Below are positions 8,396 through 18,300 of a stretch of 34,366 nucleotides of DNA, piece by piece. Source of the stretch: Bacillota bacterium (GTDB taxonomy: Bacteria > Bacillota > Clostridia > Clostridiales > Clostridiaceae). The DNA is taken from contig JAEWQX010000124.1 in the NCBI GenBank assembly GCA_023399035.1, forward strand, positions 1 through 34,366, in the 5' to 3' direction. Every line of letters starts with the position of its first letter. Within the stretch, counting starts at the first letter, position 1. The notes beneath the pieces are model-generated. The model was given only the letters and a program-made list of their open reading frames with translations, had not been told where the DNA came from and ran no database searches. The translations under genes were made by a program, and so were the position numbers.

Positions 8396-8482
8396 AATGA
8401 ATATTTTTTCTGCATAAGGATAAAATAATAGTGTACCCCATAATACTCGGGCGCTAAAATTTTATAATTTATGCCCACTCTA

Positions 8483-8517
8483 AAAAGTTTCCTACAATAA
8501 TTTTGCAGGAAACTTTT
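8483..8517 (-). terminator. Terminator of the DUF3990 two-gene module
   Basis: An 11-bp perfect stem (AAAAGTTTCCT at 8483-8493 with AGGAAACTTTT at 8507-8517) and a 13-nt loop lie 35 nt after the stop at 8552. T-rich flanks occur on both strands, so it may also stop plus-strand transcripts from the small gene. Confidence 0.8.
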
Positions 8518-8551
8518 ATTATATTATCTATTATATTTTGAGTTAATTTAT

Positions 8552-9079
8552 CTAATTATCTTTTTTCTTCCACCAGTCTGGCTCTTCATTTGTTTTTGCT
8601 ACCATATCATAGTTAATGGAACCATCTGTATTATAAAATTGTTTAAAAATTGAATCAACTACATGCTCAGTACTTTCTTCATGACCACATACAAATCTCC
8701 ACATCATATAATCAAATGTAACTACATCTGCTAATTCTGAAAATGGAATATCATATTTATAACTCAATCTGTTATACACATCTGCCATCCATGATGTCCT
8801 TCTCCACCAATCATCAGCAACCAAATCAGTCTTAGGATAATCTTTTCCCTTAAATAGCTTTAATAGAACCATATCCCCCCATTCTGCTATTTCATGTGGT
8901 CTTCCTTTTTCAATATTTCTACGCCATTCAGATTTCATATAACTAATTATGGCCCATTTAAAATCAATAGACGGAATCATATCCTGTGTATGCGTAAAAA
9001 CCATTTCCGTCTGATCAACTACATCAGTATAATAAACTGGATCAAAAATTACCCTTTTATTATTATTAATATCATCCAT
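8552..9079 (-). CDS. Hypothetical protein paired with the DUF3990-like gene
   Basis: This 175-residue soluble protein starts at 9079 behind AAGGAGGG. It lies only 12 nt after the stop of the DUF3990-like gene, so the two are almost certainly co-transcribed. It is acidic and very aromatic (WWRR, MMWRF, PDWWKKK). It is predicted to be mostly helical, with no signal peptide or membrane segment. I do not recognise the family. DUF3990 genes elsewhere often sit beside a small DUF3791-type gene, and the segment around residues 110-150 (YKYDIPFSELADVVTFDYMM) may be a distant analogue. A role as the immunity or regulatory partner of the upstream ADP-ribosyltransferase-like protein is inference from gene pairing only. 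Confidence 0.75.
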   Translation of the reverse strand: MDDINNNKRVIFDPVYYTDVVDQTEMVFTHTQDMIPSIDFKWAIISYMKSEWRRNIEKGRPHEIAEWGDMVLLKLFKGKDYPKTDLVADDWWRRTSWMADVYNRLSYKYDIPFSELADVVTFDYMMWRFVCGHEESTEHVVDSIFKQFYNTDGSINYDMVAKTNEEPDWWKKKDN

Positions 9080-9091
9080 AGCTATCCCTCC

Positions 9092-9742
9092 TTATATGAA
9101 ATCTACTATAGTACTTCCATTACGCAAATATCTGCTTCTTAAAAGAAGATCATTAAACATATTTCTTGCCTGCTTATCATTATTTTTATACTTTTGATAA
9201 TAATTTGAGTTCTCTACTATTTCATATTCAATAAATCTCAAATTATCAAAAGCTTTTTTACTTTTTAAAACAACCTGTCTGCCAAGTTTTCCTAAGTGTA
9301 ATGCTTCATCCAATACTTCATATTTTAATGTACCTCTTAAAAATTCAGCAGCAATTCTGAAATAGCTATCATCAGCTCTATATCCTGTTACTACATCATA
9401 TTCATCTAAGTTAAAATTAAAATGTTTATTTATAAACTTTTCTCTGATTTCTTCATCTACACTAGTTAAATTCTCTGGAATCCTATATGATAATAGTATT
9501 GCCAGCCATTCTAATGTTCTATCATCATCCAAATGAAGAATTTTTAATTCTTTCGTATTTAACTCATATATATTATTGTATCCACTAGTATCTTTATTTA
9601 CTGCCCAGAGCCTTCCTGCATCCTTATCTTCAGTACAATAAAAACCAGAACCATAATCACATAATGGATTTCCTTTACCATATATAGGTTTATCTATTAT
9701 ATCTATACTTCCATGATAAAGTATTAACTTATCATCACTCAT
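9092..9742 (-). CDS. DUF3990-like, ADP-ribosyltransferase-fold protein
   Basis: This 216-residue cytosolic protein has ATG at 9742 behind GGAAGTGG. It shows the DUF3990 signature: LILYHGS near residue 7, DYGSGFYCTEDKDAGRLWA at about 29-47, a central YDVVTGYRADDSYF, and LGRQVVLKSKKAFDNLRFIEYEIV near the C-terminus. DUF3990 is placed with ADP-ribosyltransferase-fold families. The His of YHGS, the Tyr of GFYCT and a polar residue in the QVV strand would be the nicotinamide/NAD pocket positions. The biochemical target is unknown. It is the first gene of a tight two-gene unit with its own terminator, a layout like toxin-antitoxin or anti-phage modules. Activity has not been shown from sequence alone. 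Confidence 0.7.
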   Translation of the reverse strand: MSDDKLILYHGSIDIIDKPIYGKGNPLCDYGSGFYCTEDKDAGRLWAVNKDTSGYNNIYELNTKELKILHLDDDRTLEWLAILLSYRIPENLTSVDEEIREKFINKHFNFNLDEYDVVTGYRADDSYFRIAAEFLRGTLKYEVLDEALHLGKLGRQVVLKSKKAFDNLRFIEYEIVENSNYYQKYKNNDKQARNMFNDLLLRSRYLRNGSTIVDFI

Positions 9743-10233
9743 AAAATTACCACTTCCTATCTATTAAATATTATTTTCATTTTCTATGTTAATATATAAC
9801 GTTTAATAATAAGTTCATATCAAAACTTTTGTAACCATAAAATATAGTAGATAAAGCTACCTTAGACCTATAATTCCTTTTTAATATAATATATTTAATT
9901 TTCAACATTACAATCTATCATATTAACTTAGATTATTTACCTAAATTATATATTATAAACCTGCAAAAATCATCAGAAACTAATCCTATAAAAATATACC
10001 TAATGCACAAATGGTAATATATGCAAAATAGATCTAATAACATTTTTATAAAAACGTGTTGGTATTAGTATGAAATAAAAAAATAATGAACAATAATATA
10101 TAATTCATCTTACAAATTATATTATATTGCTCATTATATATGTTCAAATTAAAAATCTTCATCAAAATTTGAAATAAACAAAGTCTGAAATCTTAACCTC
10201 AATGTATAAACTTAAATACAGCTTATATAACAA
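9743..10233. other. Intergenic stretch, no gene seen
   Basis: 491 bp of AT-rich DNA. It contains the imperfect hairpin that probably terminates the metallo-beta-lactamase gene (10085-10135) and, on the minus strand, the upstream region of the DUF3990-like gene. No ORF with a ribosome binding site was found. Confidence 0.55.
10077..10135 (-). terminator. Probable terminator of the MBL-fold gene
   Basis: Two 20-nt arms (10085-10104 and 10116-10135) are complementary at 17 of 20 positions, with an 11-nt loop. On the minus strand they are followed by a seven-T run. The structure lies about 100 nt beyond the stop at 10234. Confidence 0.6.
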
Positions 10234-12033
10234 CTAATTAAAATCAGCCATGCTCCAGTTTTCTTCAGTAGAATAAACTGCTATTCCACCATTTTTGCTT
10301 TGGCTTGTTTCATATAACATTACTCCACTGTTTAATAAATTATTGTATGCAGTATTGTGCTCTATGCTGTCAGCTGCTCTGCTTATAATACCTACAGGAG
10401 CATTTACATAGCTTAAGAAATCTCCTGTTGAAGATGTATTATGGCCATGATGTGGAACTTTTAATAAATCAACTTCTCTTCCATTAAGAAGATCATTAAC
10501 CCAGAAATCCTTCTCTGAATTCCATTCCATATCTGCTGTGAATAAACATTGGAAATCACCATAATTTAAATATACTATGGCTGAATTTTCATTGATTCCC
10601 CAGTATTCTTCTAAGTGCTTCTGTGAACCAATTCCTCCAAAATCCTTTCCTGATTGTACAAACTGTAAAATATTTTCTGAATCAATATATTGCCCAGGAG
10701 TTGGATTGATAAACTTTAAACCATTTGATTTTACAGCTTTAGCAGCATCTTTATATACCTGATAGTCATACTTAAGCATATCAATGTCTGCCTGAGTAAC
10801 AGTATCACTTACTTTTAATCCTGAATACCAGTTTTCCATTACTGCGTTTTTAGGCATATAAATCTTGCCTACTTTAAAATTATCAAGTATTGCTTCAAGA
10901 CCTCCAATATGGTCTGAATGTGCATGAGTTACTATGATGTAATCAATAAACTTCTTGCCATTTTTCTTTCTTAAATTTTGTTCATTTAAAAATTTAACCA
11001 AATCATCTCTTGTTGTTACATCACCAGTATCTATCAATGCTGTTTCTCCATTTGGAAGCTGTATAAATGCACAGTCAGCATTTCCAACACTTAAATATCT
11101 TACATATAAGTGTTTTTCCATCTTTTCACTGTCAACGTAACGTCCATTTTGGTCAAATTCTTCTAATACTCCATCAATGATTATTTTTCCTTTTGCAATA
11201 GAACCATCTGCTTTTGCATAATACTTGTTGCTCTTTGTCTTTATCCATTGATTAGTAACCATTATCCCCTCTTTGTTTGAATAATAGTCTTTTCCATTAT
11301 ATGTATAGAATCCAGTTTGAAGTCTCCCATCATTTGCAAAGAAATACCAATTGTTATCTATATATTTTTTACCTAGAACCATACTTCCAGCATCGTTCAT
11401 ATAATATTTATAACCATCTTTAGTTACCCAGCCTGTCTGCATTATTCCATCTTCATCAAGACAGTACCAGTTATAATTAATTAACTTCCATCCTGTCTGC
11501 TTTATACCAGCTTCATTAAAATAGTACCAATTTCCACCTATTTTGTTCCATCCAGTTACTGCTGCCGAATTTTTATCTAAATAATATTCATTGTCATTAT
11601 CTGCATCAGGGTTTTCTTCTTTTTCTTTAAACCATCCATGCTTTTCAACAATTCCGTCTTCAGTAACATAATGAAGATATCCACTTATATATTCCCAATG
11701 TGGAACTACTTTTTCAGGTACTACTTCATTTTCTGGTGCTTGATTTTCATTTTCATCATTAACTCCAGCTGAAGTCTTGTCCTTATCAGAATCCACTACT
11801 TTTTCAGATTCTGTTGTATCTTTTTTAGATGTCTTTTTATCTGAAGTGCTTGTACTATTTTTTTTATCACTATTAGTCTTATTTTCTTTGTTGTTTTCTA
11901 TATTCTGTTCTGTCTGACTTGAAGCATCATCCCTTGTCTTATTAGAAACAGCATAAGCTCCTGTCCCTAATATTGTAAAACTGAAAGCTAAAGTCATAGA
12001 AATTGTCATAAGTAACTTTTTAACGTTATGCAT
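10234..12033 (-). CDS. Secreted choline-binding repeat protein with ComEC-type metallo-beta-lactamase domain
   Basis: This 599-residue extracellular protein starts at the ATG at 12033. The frame extends 8 codons further, but AGGAGG and a TTGAAA/TATAAT promoter fix 12033. A signal peptide (MHNVKKLLMTISMTLAFSF) is followed by a Lys/Glu/Ser/Asp-rich linker (about 32-105). About eight degenerate choline-binding-type repeats follow (about 105-305), then a metallo-beta-lactamase domain. Visible metal-binding motifs are LIDTGD (about 335), THAHSDHIGG (about 367-376), TADMEW (about 500) and VPHHGHNTS (about 526-534). The opening YLSVGNADCAFIQLPNG resembles the ComEC/Rec2 extracellular MBL domain, which in Bacillus is linked to DNA degradation. 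Pneumococcal Pce also joins an MBL fold to choline-binding repeats but in the opposite order. Nuclease or phosphodiesterase/phosphocholine esterase are the two candidates; the sequence does not decide. Confidence 0.85.
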   Translation of the reverse strand: MHNVKKLLMTISMTLAFSFTILGTGAYAVSNKTRDDASSQTEQNIENNKENKTNSDKKNSTSTSDKKTSKKDTTESEKVVDSDKDKTSAGVNDENENQAPENEVVPEKVVPHWEYISGYLHYVTEDGIVEKHGWFKEKEENPDADNDNEYYLDKNSAAVTGWNKIGGNWYYFNEAGIKQTGWKLINYNWYCLDEDGIMQTGWVTKDGYKYYMNDAGSMVLGKKYIDNNWYFFANDGRLQTGFYTYNGKDYYSNKEGIMVTNQWIKTKSNKYYAKADGSIAKGKIIIDGVLEEFDQNGRYVDSEKMEKHLYVRYLSVGNADCAFIQLPNGETALIDTGDVTTRDDLVKFLNEQNLRKKNGKKFIDYIIVTHAHSDHIGGLEAILDNFKVGKIYMPKNAVMENWYSGLKVSDTVTQADIDMLKYDYQVYKDAAKAVKSNGLKFINPTPGQYIDSENILQFVQSGKDFGGIGSQKHLEEYWGINENSAIVYLNYGDFQCLFTADMEWNSEKDFWVNDLLNGREVDLLKVPHHGHNTSSTGDFLSYVNAPVGIISRAADSIEHNTAYNNLLNSGVMLYETSQSKNGGIAVYSTEENWSMADFN

Positions 12034-12062
12034 AAAAATGTCCTCCTTGTACCACAAATTCC

Positions 12063-12091
12063 ATTATAACCTAACTTTACTAATGTTTCAA
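12063..12091 (-). promoter_or_regulatory. Sigma-A promoter of the MBL-fold gene
   Basis: On the minus strand TTGAAA (complement of 12086-12091), a 17-nt spacer, then TATAAT (complement of 12063-12068). Transcription would start near 12056, which is downstream of the first base of the longer possible ORF. This supports the start codon at 12033. Confidence 0.75.
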
Positions 12092-12334
12092 ACTGTTTAA
12101 CACAAATAATGGTTATTTATAATCGTTCAATCATTTTCTATAATTTATTATACCCATCAAACATTACATTAATTTAAATTCTTCTCTAATCATTTTCTAA
12201 TAGGATTCCATGCCTATTAGTTCTTATACTTAAATTTATAAATTTATTGTAAAAACCTTTTTATAAATAAATATTGTTATAATTTAAAATAATATAAACT
12301 CCTATACGATTAACGCAATAACAAAAAATAAATA

Positions 12335-12373
12335 AAGAAATCATCCAATACTTTCAATATTGAATGATTTCTT
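12335..12373 (-). terminator. Rho-independent terminator of the giant glucan synthase gene
   Basis: A 16-bp stem (12335-12350 with 12358-12373; AAGAAATCATCCAATA / TATTGAATGATTTCTT) has a single mismatch that becomes G-U on the minus-strand RNA. The loop is 7 nt. It begins only 3 nt after the stop codon and ends in a T-rich tail. Confidence 0.85.
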
Positions 12374-12375
12374 TT

Positions 12376-15300
12376 TTAATAAATATAAACCTCAACAGCC
12401 AAACTGCCAGAATTTCTAGGTATTATATTATCTTTACATACCTCTCCATTTATAAGCATCTTTGATATGCAGTCATCACAATGCTTTTGACTTTCCTGTT
12501 GAGATTCTTCATATTTATCCTCATCTCCGTTAATAATTCTTTTAACCAATATCCTATAGTTTTCAGTTTTATTTTTTATTTTTATTTCGTACTCATTCCA
12601 ATCTTTTGGGATACATGGTTTTATTTCATATCCCTTATCCTGAATTCTTCTTAGACCTAAGATATTTTCTATTCCTACTCTGTACATCCAGCCTGAAGCT
12701 CCGGTATACCAGCTCCATCCGCCTCTGCCTCCATGAGGCTCCTTTATATATACATCTGCACTCATGACATAAGGCTCTGTCTTGTATATGCTGCATTCAA
12801 GTTCACTCTTGGTGTGATTTATTGGATTTATCATATTGTAATATTCTACAGCCTTATCACCAAAACCAAGCTTTGTAAGTGCAAGTATAACCCATACTGC
12901 TGCATGAGTGTACTGGCCTCCATTTTCACGTACCCCTGGCACATAACCCTTTATATATCCTGGTTCAAGATACGAGTCATTGAAAGGTGGTGCCAGTAAC
13001 AAAATCATTCCTTTATCTTTTTTTACAAGGTTTCGTTCTACTGCCTCCATTGCTTCTAATGCCCTGTCAGAATGCCTTTGTTTTATTTTGAGTTGATGTG
13101 AGTCATTCAATATGGATGCTCCAGAAATTACTGCCCAGCTCTGTGCAAGGGAATCTATCTGACATTCTGGATTCTCTCTGCTTCCAAGAGGAGTTCCATC
13201 ATCAAAATAAGCTCTCCTGTACCAGCCTCCATCCCAGGCATTCTTTTCAATATTATCTTTTATGAACTTTTTCTGCTGTCTATAATATAGTGCACTTTCT
13301 GAATCATCTTCATGTTCTGCAATGCCTTCAAATCTATTCAATATATCATAAAGGAACCAGCCAAGCCAAACACTTTCACCTCTGCCTTTGTTTCCAACAG
13401 TACTCATACCATCGTTCCAATCACCGCTTCCCATAAGAGGTATGTTGTGTTCTCCAAACTTTAATGCCTTATTTATTGCTCTCTGGCAATGCTCGTATAT
13501 AGTACCCTGCTCACTAGATGAATTTACTATTGTATAACGTTCATCTTCTCCATCCTTCAAAGGTTCATCCTTAAGATATGGTGCTTTTATTTTTAGAATA
13601 TCATAATCTCCTGTTGTGTTTATATATTCAGCTGTAACATAAGGCATCCATAAAAGATCATCACTGAATCTTGTTCTTATTCCGCTGTTTACAACTGGAT
13701 GCCACCAGTGTTGAACATCACCTTCCATATATTGACGCGATGCACTTCTTATAATCTGCAACTTTGGTATTTCCGGATCAACAACTCCAAGTGCCATTGA
13801 ATCCTGAAGCTGATCCCTGAATCCATATGCTCCTCCACTCTGATAAAATGCACTTCTGCTCAGATATCTGCAGCTTAATGTCTGATATAAAAGCCATCCA
13901 TTAAGCATATAATCCATAGACTTATCAGGTGTTGAAACCTGTATATTTCCGAGGAAATCATGCCAGTATTCCTTTACATGTTCAAGTGCAGCATGAGCAT
14001 TTTTAATATCTTTGTACTTATTGATTACACCAATGATATTTTCCTCTGTATCCTGACCAAATACTATTACAATTTCCTTTTCTTCATATGGATTAAGTTT
14101 AACTTTACTGCATGCACTCAAGCATGGATCATATATACTTCCAGTCCTATTGCTCAAATTTTTGAATTTTAATGCTTTTGGTGAAGATGCTTCTCCTCCA
14201 AAACCAATAAATTCTTTTGTATCTCCAGATGCAGTAAGATTATATCCTCCCAGTATTGTCAAGTATGCATGTAGATTTCCAAAGTATTCGCTGTAAGGAT
14301 TATTCCCTCCAATATATTCAATGTCATCATATACATTGCTATTATCTACATCTGTAATATTATTATCTCTCATATTTGAATAGCCATTATTTTCTGATAT
14401 GCCATCTTCATTGCTGACATTTGTATTATTATAATGTTTAGAAGTACTGCTTTGTTTTTTTACAATGTAAGTAGTTATGTATCTTTCGCTATCATATCCA
14501 TAAACACCTAATACTAACTTTGCATAATAAAATAGTGAAACTTCACGTTCCTCATTTAATAGGTTTTTCAATTTGACAATTTGAAGTTTTACTTTTTCAT
14601 CTTTTGGTGCAAAAACTTGAACACTTCCTTTTATATTGCATGCAGTATGCATAAATTTTGAATATCCAAAACCATGCTTGATTATATATTCATTTTTATC
14701 ACGTACAGGCTTAGGGCTTATTGAAAAATATCTTCCATCATTATCATCTCTTATATAGAGAGCCTCACCAATGGGATCCCTTATATAATCATTGCTCCAT
14801 GGTGTAATCTTGTTTTCTCTTGAATTGCCACACCATGTGTATGATGATCCGCTTTCTGAAATATGAAATCCAAAATCACTGTTTGATATTACGTTTATCC
14901 AAGGTGCAGGAGTATCCTTGTAATTAGAAAGCTTTATAACATAAGTGTTATCACTCCTATCAAATCCTCCATACCCATTGAAGAAATCTAATTTATCATA
15001 AGATAAACCATCTCCAAGAGTATTATCAGGATTATATCCTTGAGATTTCTCAAGGTCTTTATCTGGCTTATCAATTCCTCTGATAAGGTCACTATCCTTT
15101 ATATAATCTACATCGTTATCATATTCATCATAATTAATCTTAAATTTACCACCAGACTTATAATTCTCAGATCTATTTTGGCTAGATTCATCATATTTAT
15201 CAGATGTACTGATGTCTTCATTATTGCTGTGATCATTATTAGGAATAACAGCCTTCTTACCTTCATCTGTATCATTTATCTTAAACGCACGTTCTTTATA

Positions 15301-18300
15301 CTCTTCAATACCTTTAGAATGAATATTATTTTGTGTTTCAAAAGCTTCTGCTTTACAATTTTCATCCTTTATATGATTTTCTATATCAGCTCCATACTTT
15401 GCTCTCTGGAGTTCACTGATATTGACATTCTGAGCTTCTGCAAGTACATTGCTTCTAGAATACGTATTTCTTTCTTGGTATACATTACCACGATTTCTGA
15501 CCTTATCAGAATAATGTGCTTTTTTATCAAGCTCAGCACATTTTCTAAATTGTTCTGAGAGACTTCCATTTTTGGAATCCACATAAATCCTGCTTATTCC
15601 TATTAAAAAGTCCTTTATTTCTTCGCCCATTGTAGATTTATTATGAATGTATATTCCTCCTGGCTTATTAAGACTATTTCCTGCATTTACACTATTTACT
15701 GCTTGTAATATGCTTTTTTGAAGTGGTTCATCATATGAAACTTCTTCATTATTAAATATTACAAAATCCACTTTAACTCCCTTTAGTTTCAAATAAGAAT
15801 AAAACTTTATCATAGTTATCACAAGGCTTATATCCTCATCATCTTCAATTGTAAGAAAAACTATTGGAATATCCCCTGAAATTCCATATGCCCAGAGATC
15901 TTTCTGATGCTTTTTTATATTCTTTATATACTCTTCCCTGTCTTTTCTTCCACTTTGAATATAAAAAATATAACTGCTTAAGTTTTGAAACAAATCTGCC
16001 TGTGAGCTTCTTATTTCAAGATTTTTAAGTTCAAGCTGAACAGCTGTACTGTATCTTTCAAATATCTTTTCAACTTTTAATGCATCACTATATTTTCTTC
16101 CTATTTCAATTGCTTCATCTTTAGAATCACATGTCCCTGTTATAAAATATATTTCACGCTTTTCGTTGCCTTCAACACGCACCCTCACTCTCATGCTCAA
16201 TATTGGATCAAGAACTGTTCCAACTGTATTGTCAAGAGCTTTATCGTTATCCATTGATGCTGGATTTCTAAGGTCTCTGTTTCTTCCTATGAAATTTATC
16301 CTTGAAGTTTCGTATGTTATTTCTCCTTCACTATCACCATTTACAATTATCTTCTGAAAAATATATGGAACTTTTGCACCTTTCACACGGCCACGTCTGC
16401 TTCCAAGGAGCATATTTTCCTTTTCATCATATTCTGTCTGTATGAATAAATTTGAGAATGCGGGGTGTACAGAATCTGCACTAAAAGTTGTTAATGTAAC
16501 CTCACAATAACTTGTTACTTCAATGCTCCTTCCTTTATCTCCAATATTCTTTAAAGTTATCTTTCTAACCTCAAAATCTTCATCTGTAGAAAGACATACT
16601 TCAGTAGTACTTTCAATATTTCCATCACGCCTTAAGAATCTGGCCTTATCAAGAGTAAAACAAGCTTCATAGTTTTGACCATATGACTTGCATGGTTCAA
16701 AAGCTGAACTCCAATAATCATTTGAGTTTAAATTCTTTATGTAAAAGAACAGACCACTGTCATCACTTGTACTGCTGCCTTTCCATCTGTAAAGCATCAT
16801 ATCATTTTTCTTGGAGTATCCACCTCCACATATGTTTATCATTGATGAATAATCCCCATTTGATAATAATAAAACCTGCTGCTCTTGGAATCCATCCTCC
16901 TCATCAGCTTTAAATACTCTTGGTGTGAGAATTTCTCCCTGTATATATCTTTTCTTTACTGAGTAATCTTCATTTCTTTCAAATGTAACATGATAAGGTA
17001 TTTTTTCTTTTAATAGAAGTTCTGACGCCTTAACTTGTGGTATATTATGGAATCTATTTATTAGAATATTGTCTTTTAAAACATTATCAAGTGCCATAAT
17101 TGACATTCCTAAATGATGAACCATATATGTGAATATTTTATTGGGTTTTACACCATCATTGTAAATTTCTTCATATTCCTGTGGATAACTTTCTAGTGTA
17201 AAAACTTTTTTATCCTTTTTATCTTTTTGTGGATTATCGTGTTTTTTCTTATCCTTTATAACCGTTGATATATCTATATTTCTTCTTTTCTCTCCAAAGT
17301 TATTAACATTATCCACATTATCAACAATATATTTTTCGCCATTATTCTTATCTTTAGCAACAACATTATCCACTACATATCCACACTTATCCACACTAAT
17401 CACAGAGTTATCCACATTTTCACTGCAATTATCCCCATCATATGATGTAATAAATTTATCTTCACGTGCTTTTGTGTAATCAATTGCTTCAATAAATCCA
17501 TATCGACCTAAAGTACCGCCCCCCTGAATTCTTCTTAGATTTTCGATTCCCTTTTTAATACAGAATGGAAGACATATTATTGTGGAATATGGTGAAACCA
17601 CAACTTCATCCTCAAGTCCTCTCTTCAATCCAAGTCCAGGCACTCCAAATGCCTTATATTGGTAATTATCTCCATTATCAAATTCATAAAAAGCCGACTC
17701 AGATATCCCCCATGGTATTTTCTTTTGTCTTGCAAAAGACATCTGAGCTTTTATTACACTTTTATAGGTCTGATCAAGGAGTGTCTTAGGATAATTTCGC
17801 ATTATTAGTGATGGCATAAAGTATTCAAACATTGTTCCACTCCATGAAACCAGAGAATGAGTATGAAATGCATTGGTCATAGCTCTGCTTAAGTTAAACC
17901 AATGGCTTTTAGGCACATCATTTTTAGAAACTGCTGTAAATGATGCAATCCTGCATTCTGACGCAAAAAGGTCATAATATGAATTTCCAAGTGAATCTTC
18001 CTCTACGTTATATCCAATTGAAAATAGCCCCTTATCTTTGTCATACAAGAATCCAAAGTTCATTTCATTGCTTATTTCATTTATTTCACTTATTATCTCA
18101 TCTATTTTTTCTAGATAATCTTCAAAATGCTTAATCTTAGCACTAAGACTACATTTAAAATTATCACCAAATTCAGCTCTGCTGTTTCTGCATCTTCTAA
18201 TAATTTCGCAAATGTTAGGTATTCCCTCAAGAAGCTCTCTGCTGTATAGTACTTCAATATCATCAAAGATTTCATGATAAGATTTTATTTTTCTAGTAAC

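Larger units (their letters stand above)
12034..12375. other. Intergenic stretch between the MBL-fold and giant synthase genes
   Basis: It contains the MBL gene promoter (12063-12091), a perfect 8-bp inverted repeat (12197-12204 with 12213-12220, CTAATAGG/CCTATTAG, 8-nt spacer) with no T-run that might be an operator, and the synthase terminator (12335-12373). No gene is visible. Confidence 0.6.

Noticed and set aside
12197..12220. CTAATAGG/CCTATTAG inverted repeat as a terminator
   Set aside because: There is no T-run on either side and it is far from both gene ends; kept only as a possible operator in the intergenic entry.
15040..15558. Plus-strand ORF of 172 codons antisense to the glucan synthase gene
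   Set aside because: It lies opposite an Asn/Asp/Lys-rich insert, whose complement always yields Ile/Phe/Leu-rich frames. It has no ribosome binding site and looks like a shadow.
17180..17437. DnaA boxes as the chromosomal replication origin
   Set aside because: There is no dnaA, dnaN or other origin-type gene in the window, and the cluster is inside an intact coding frame. A binding or titration site is the more modest reading.
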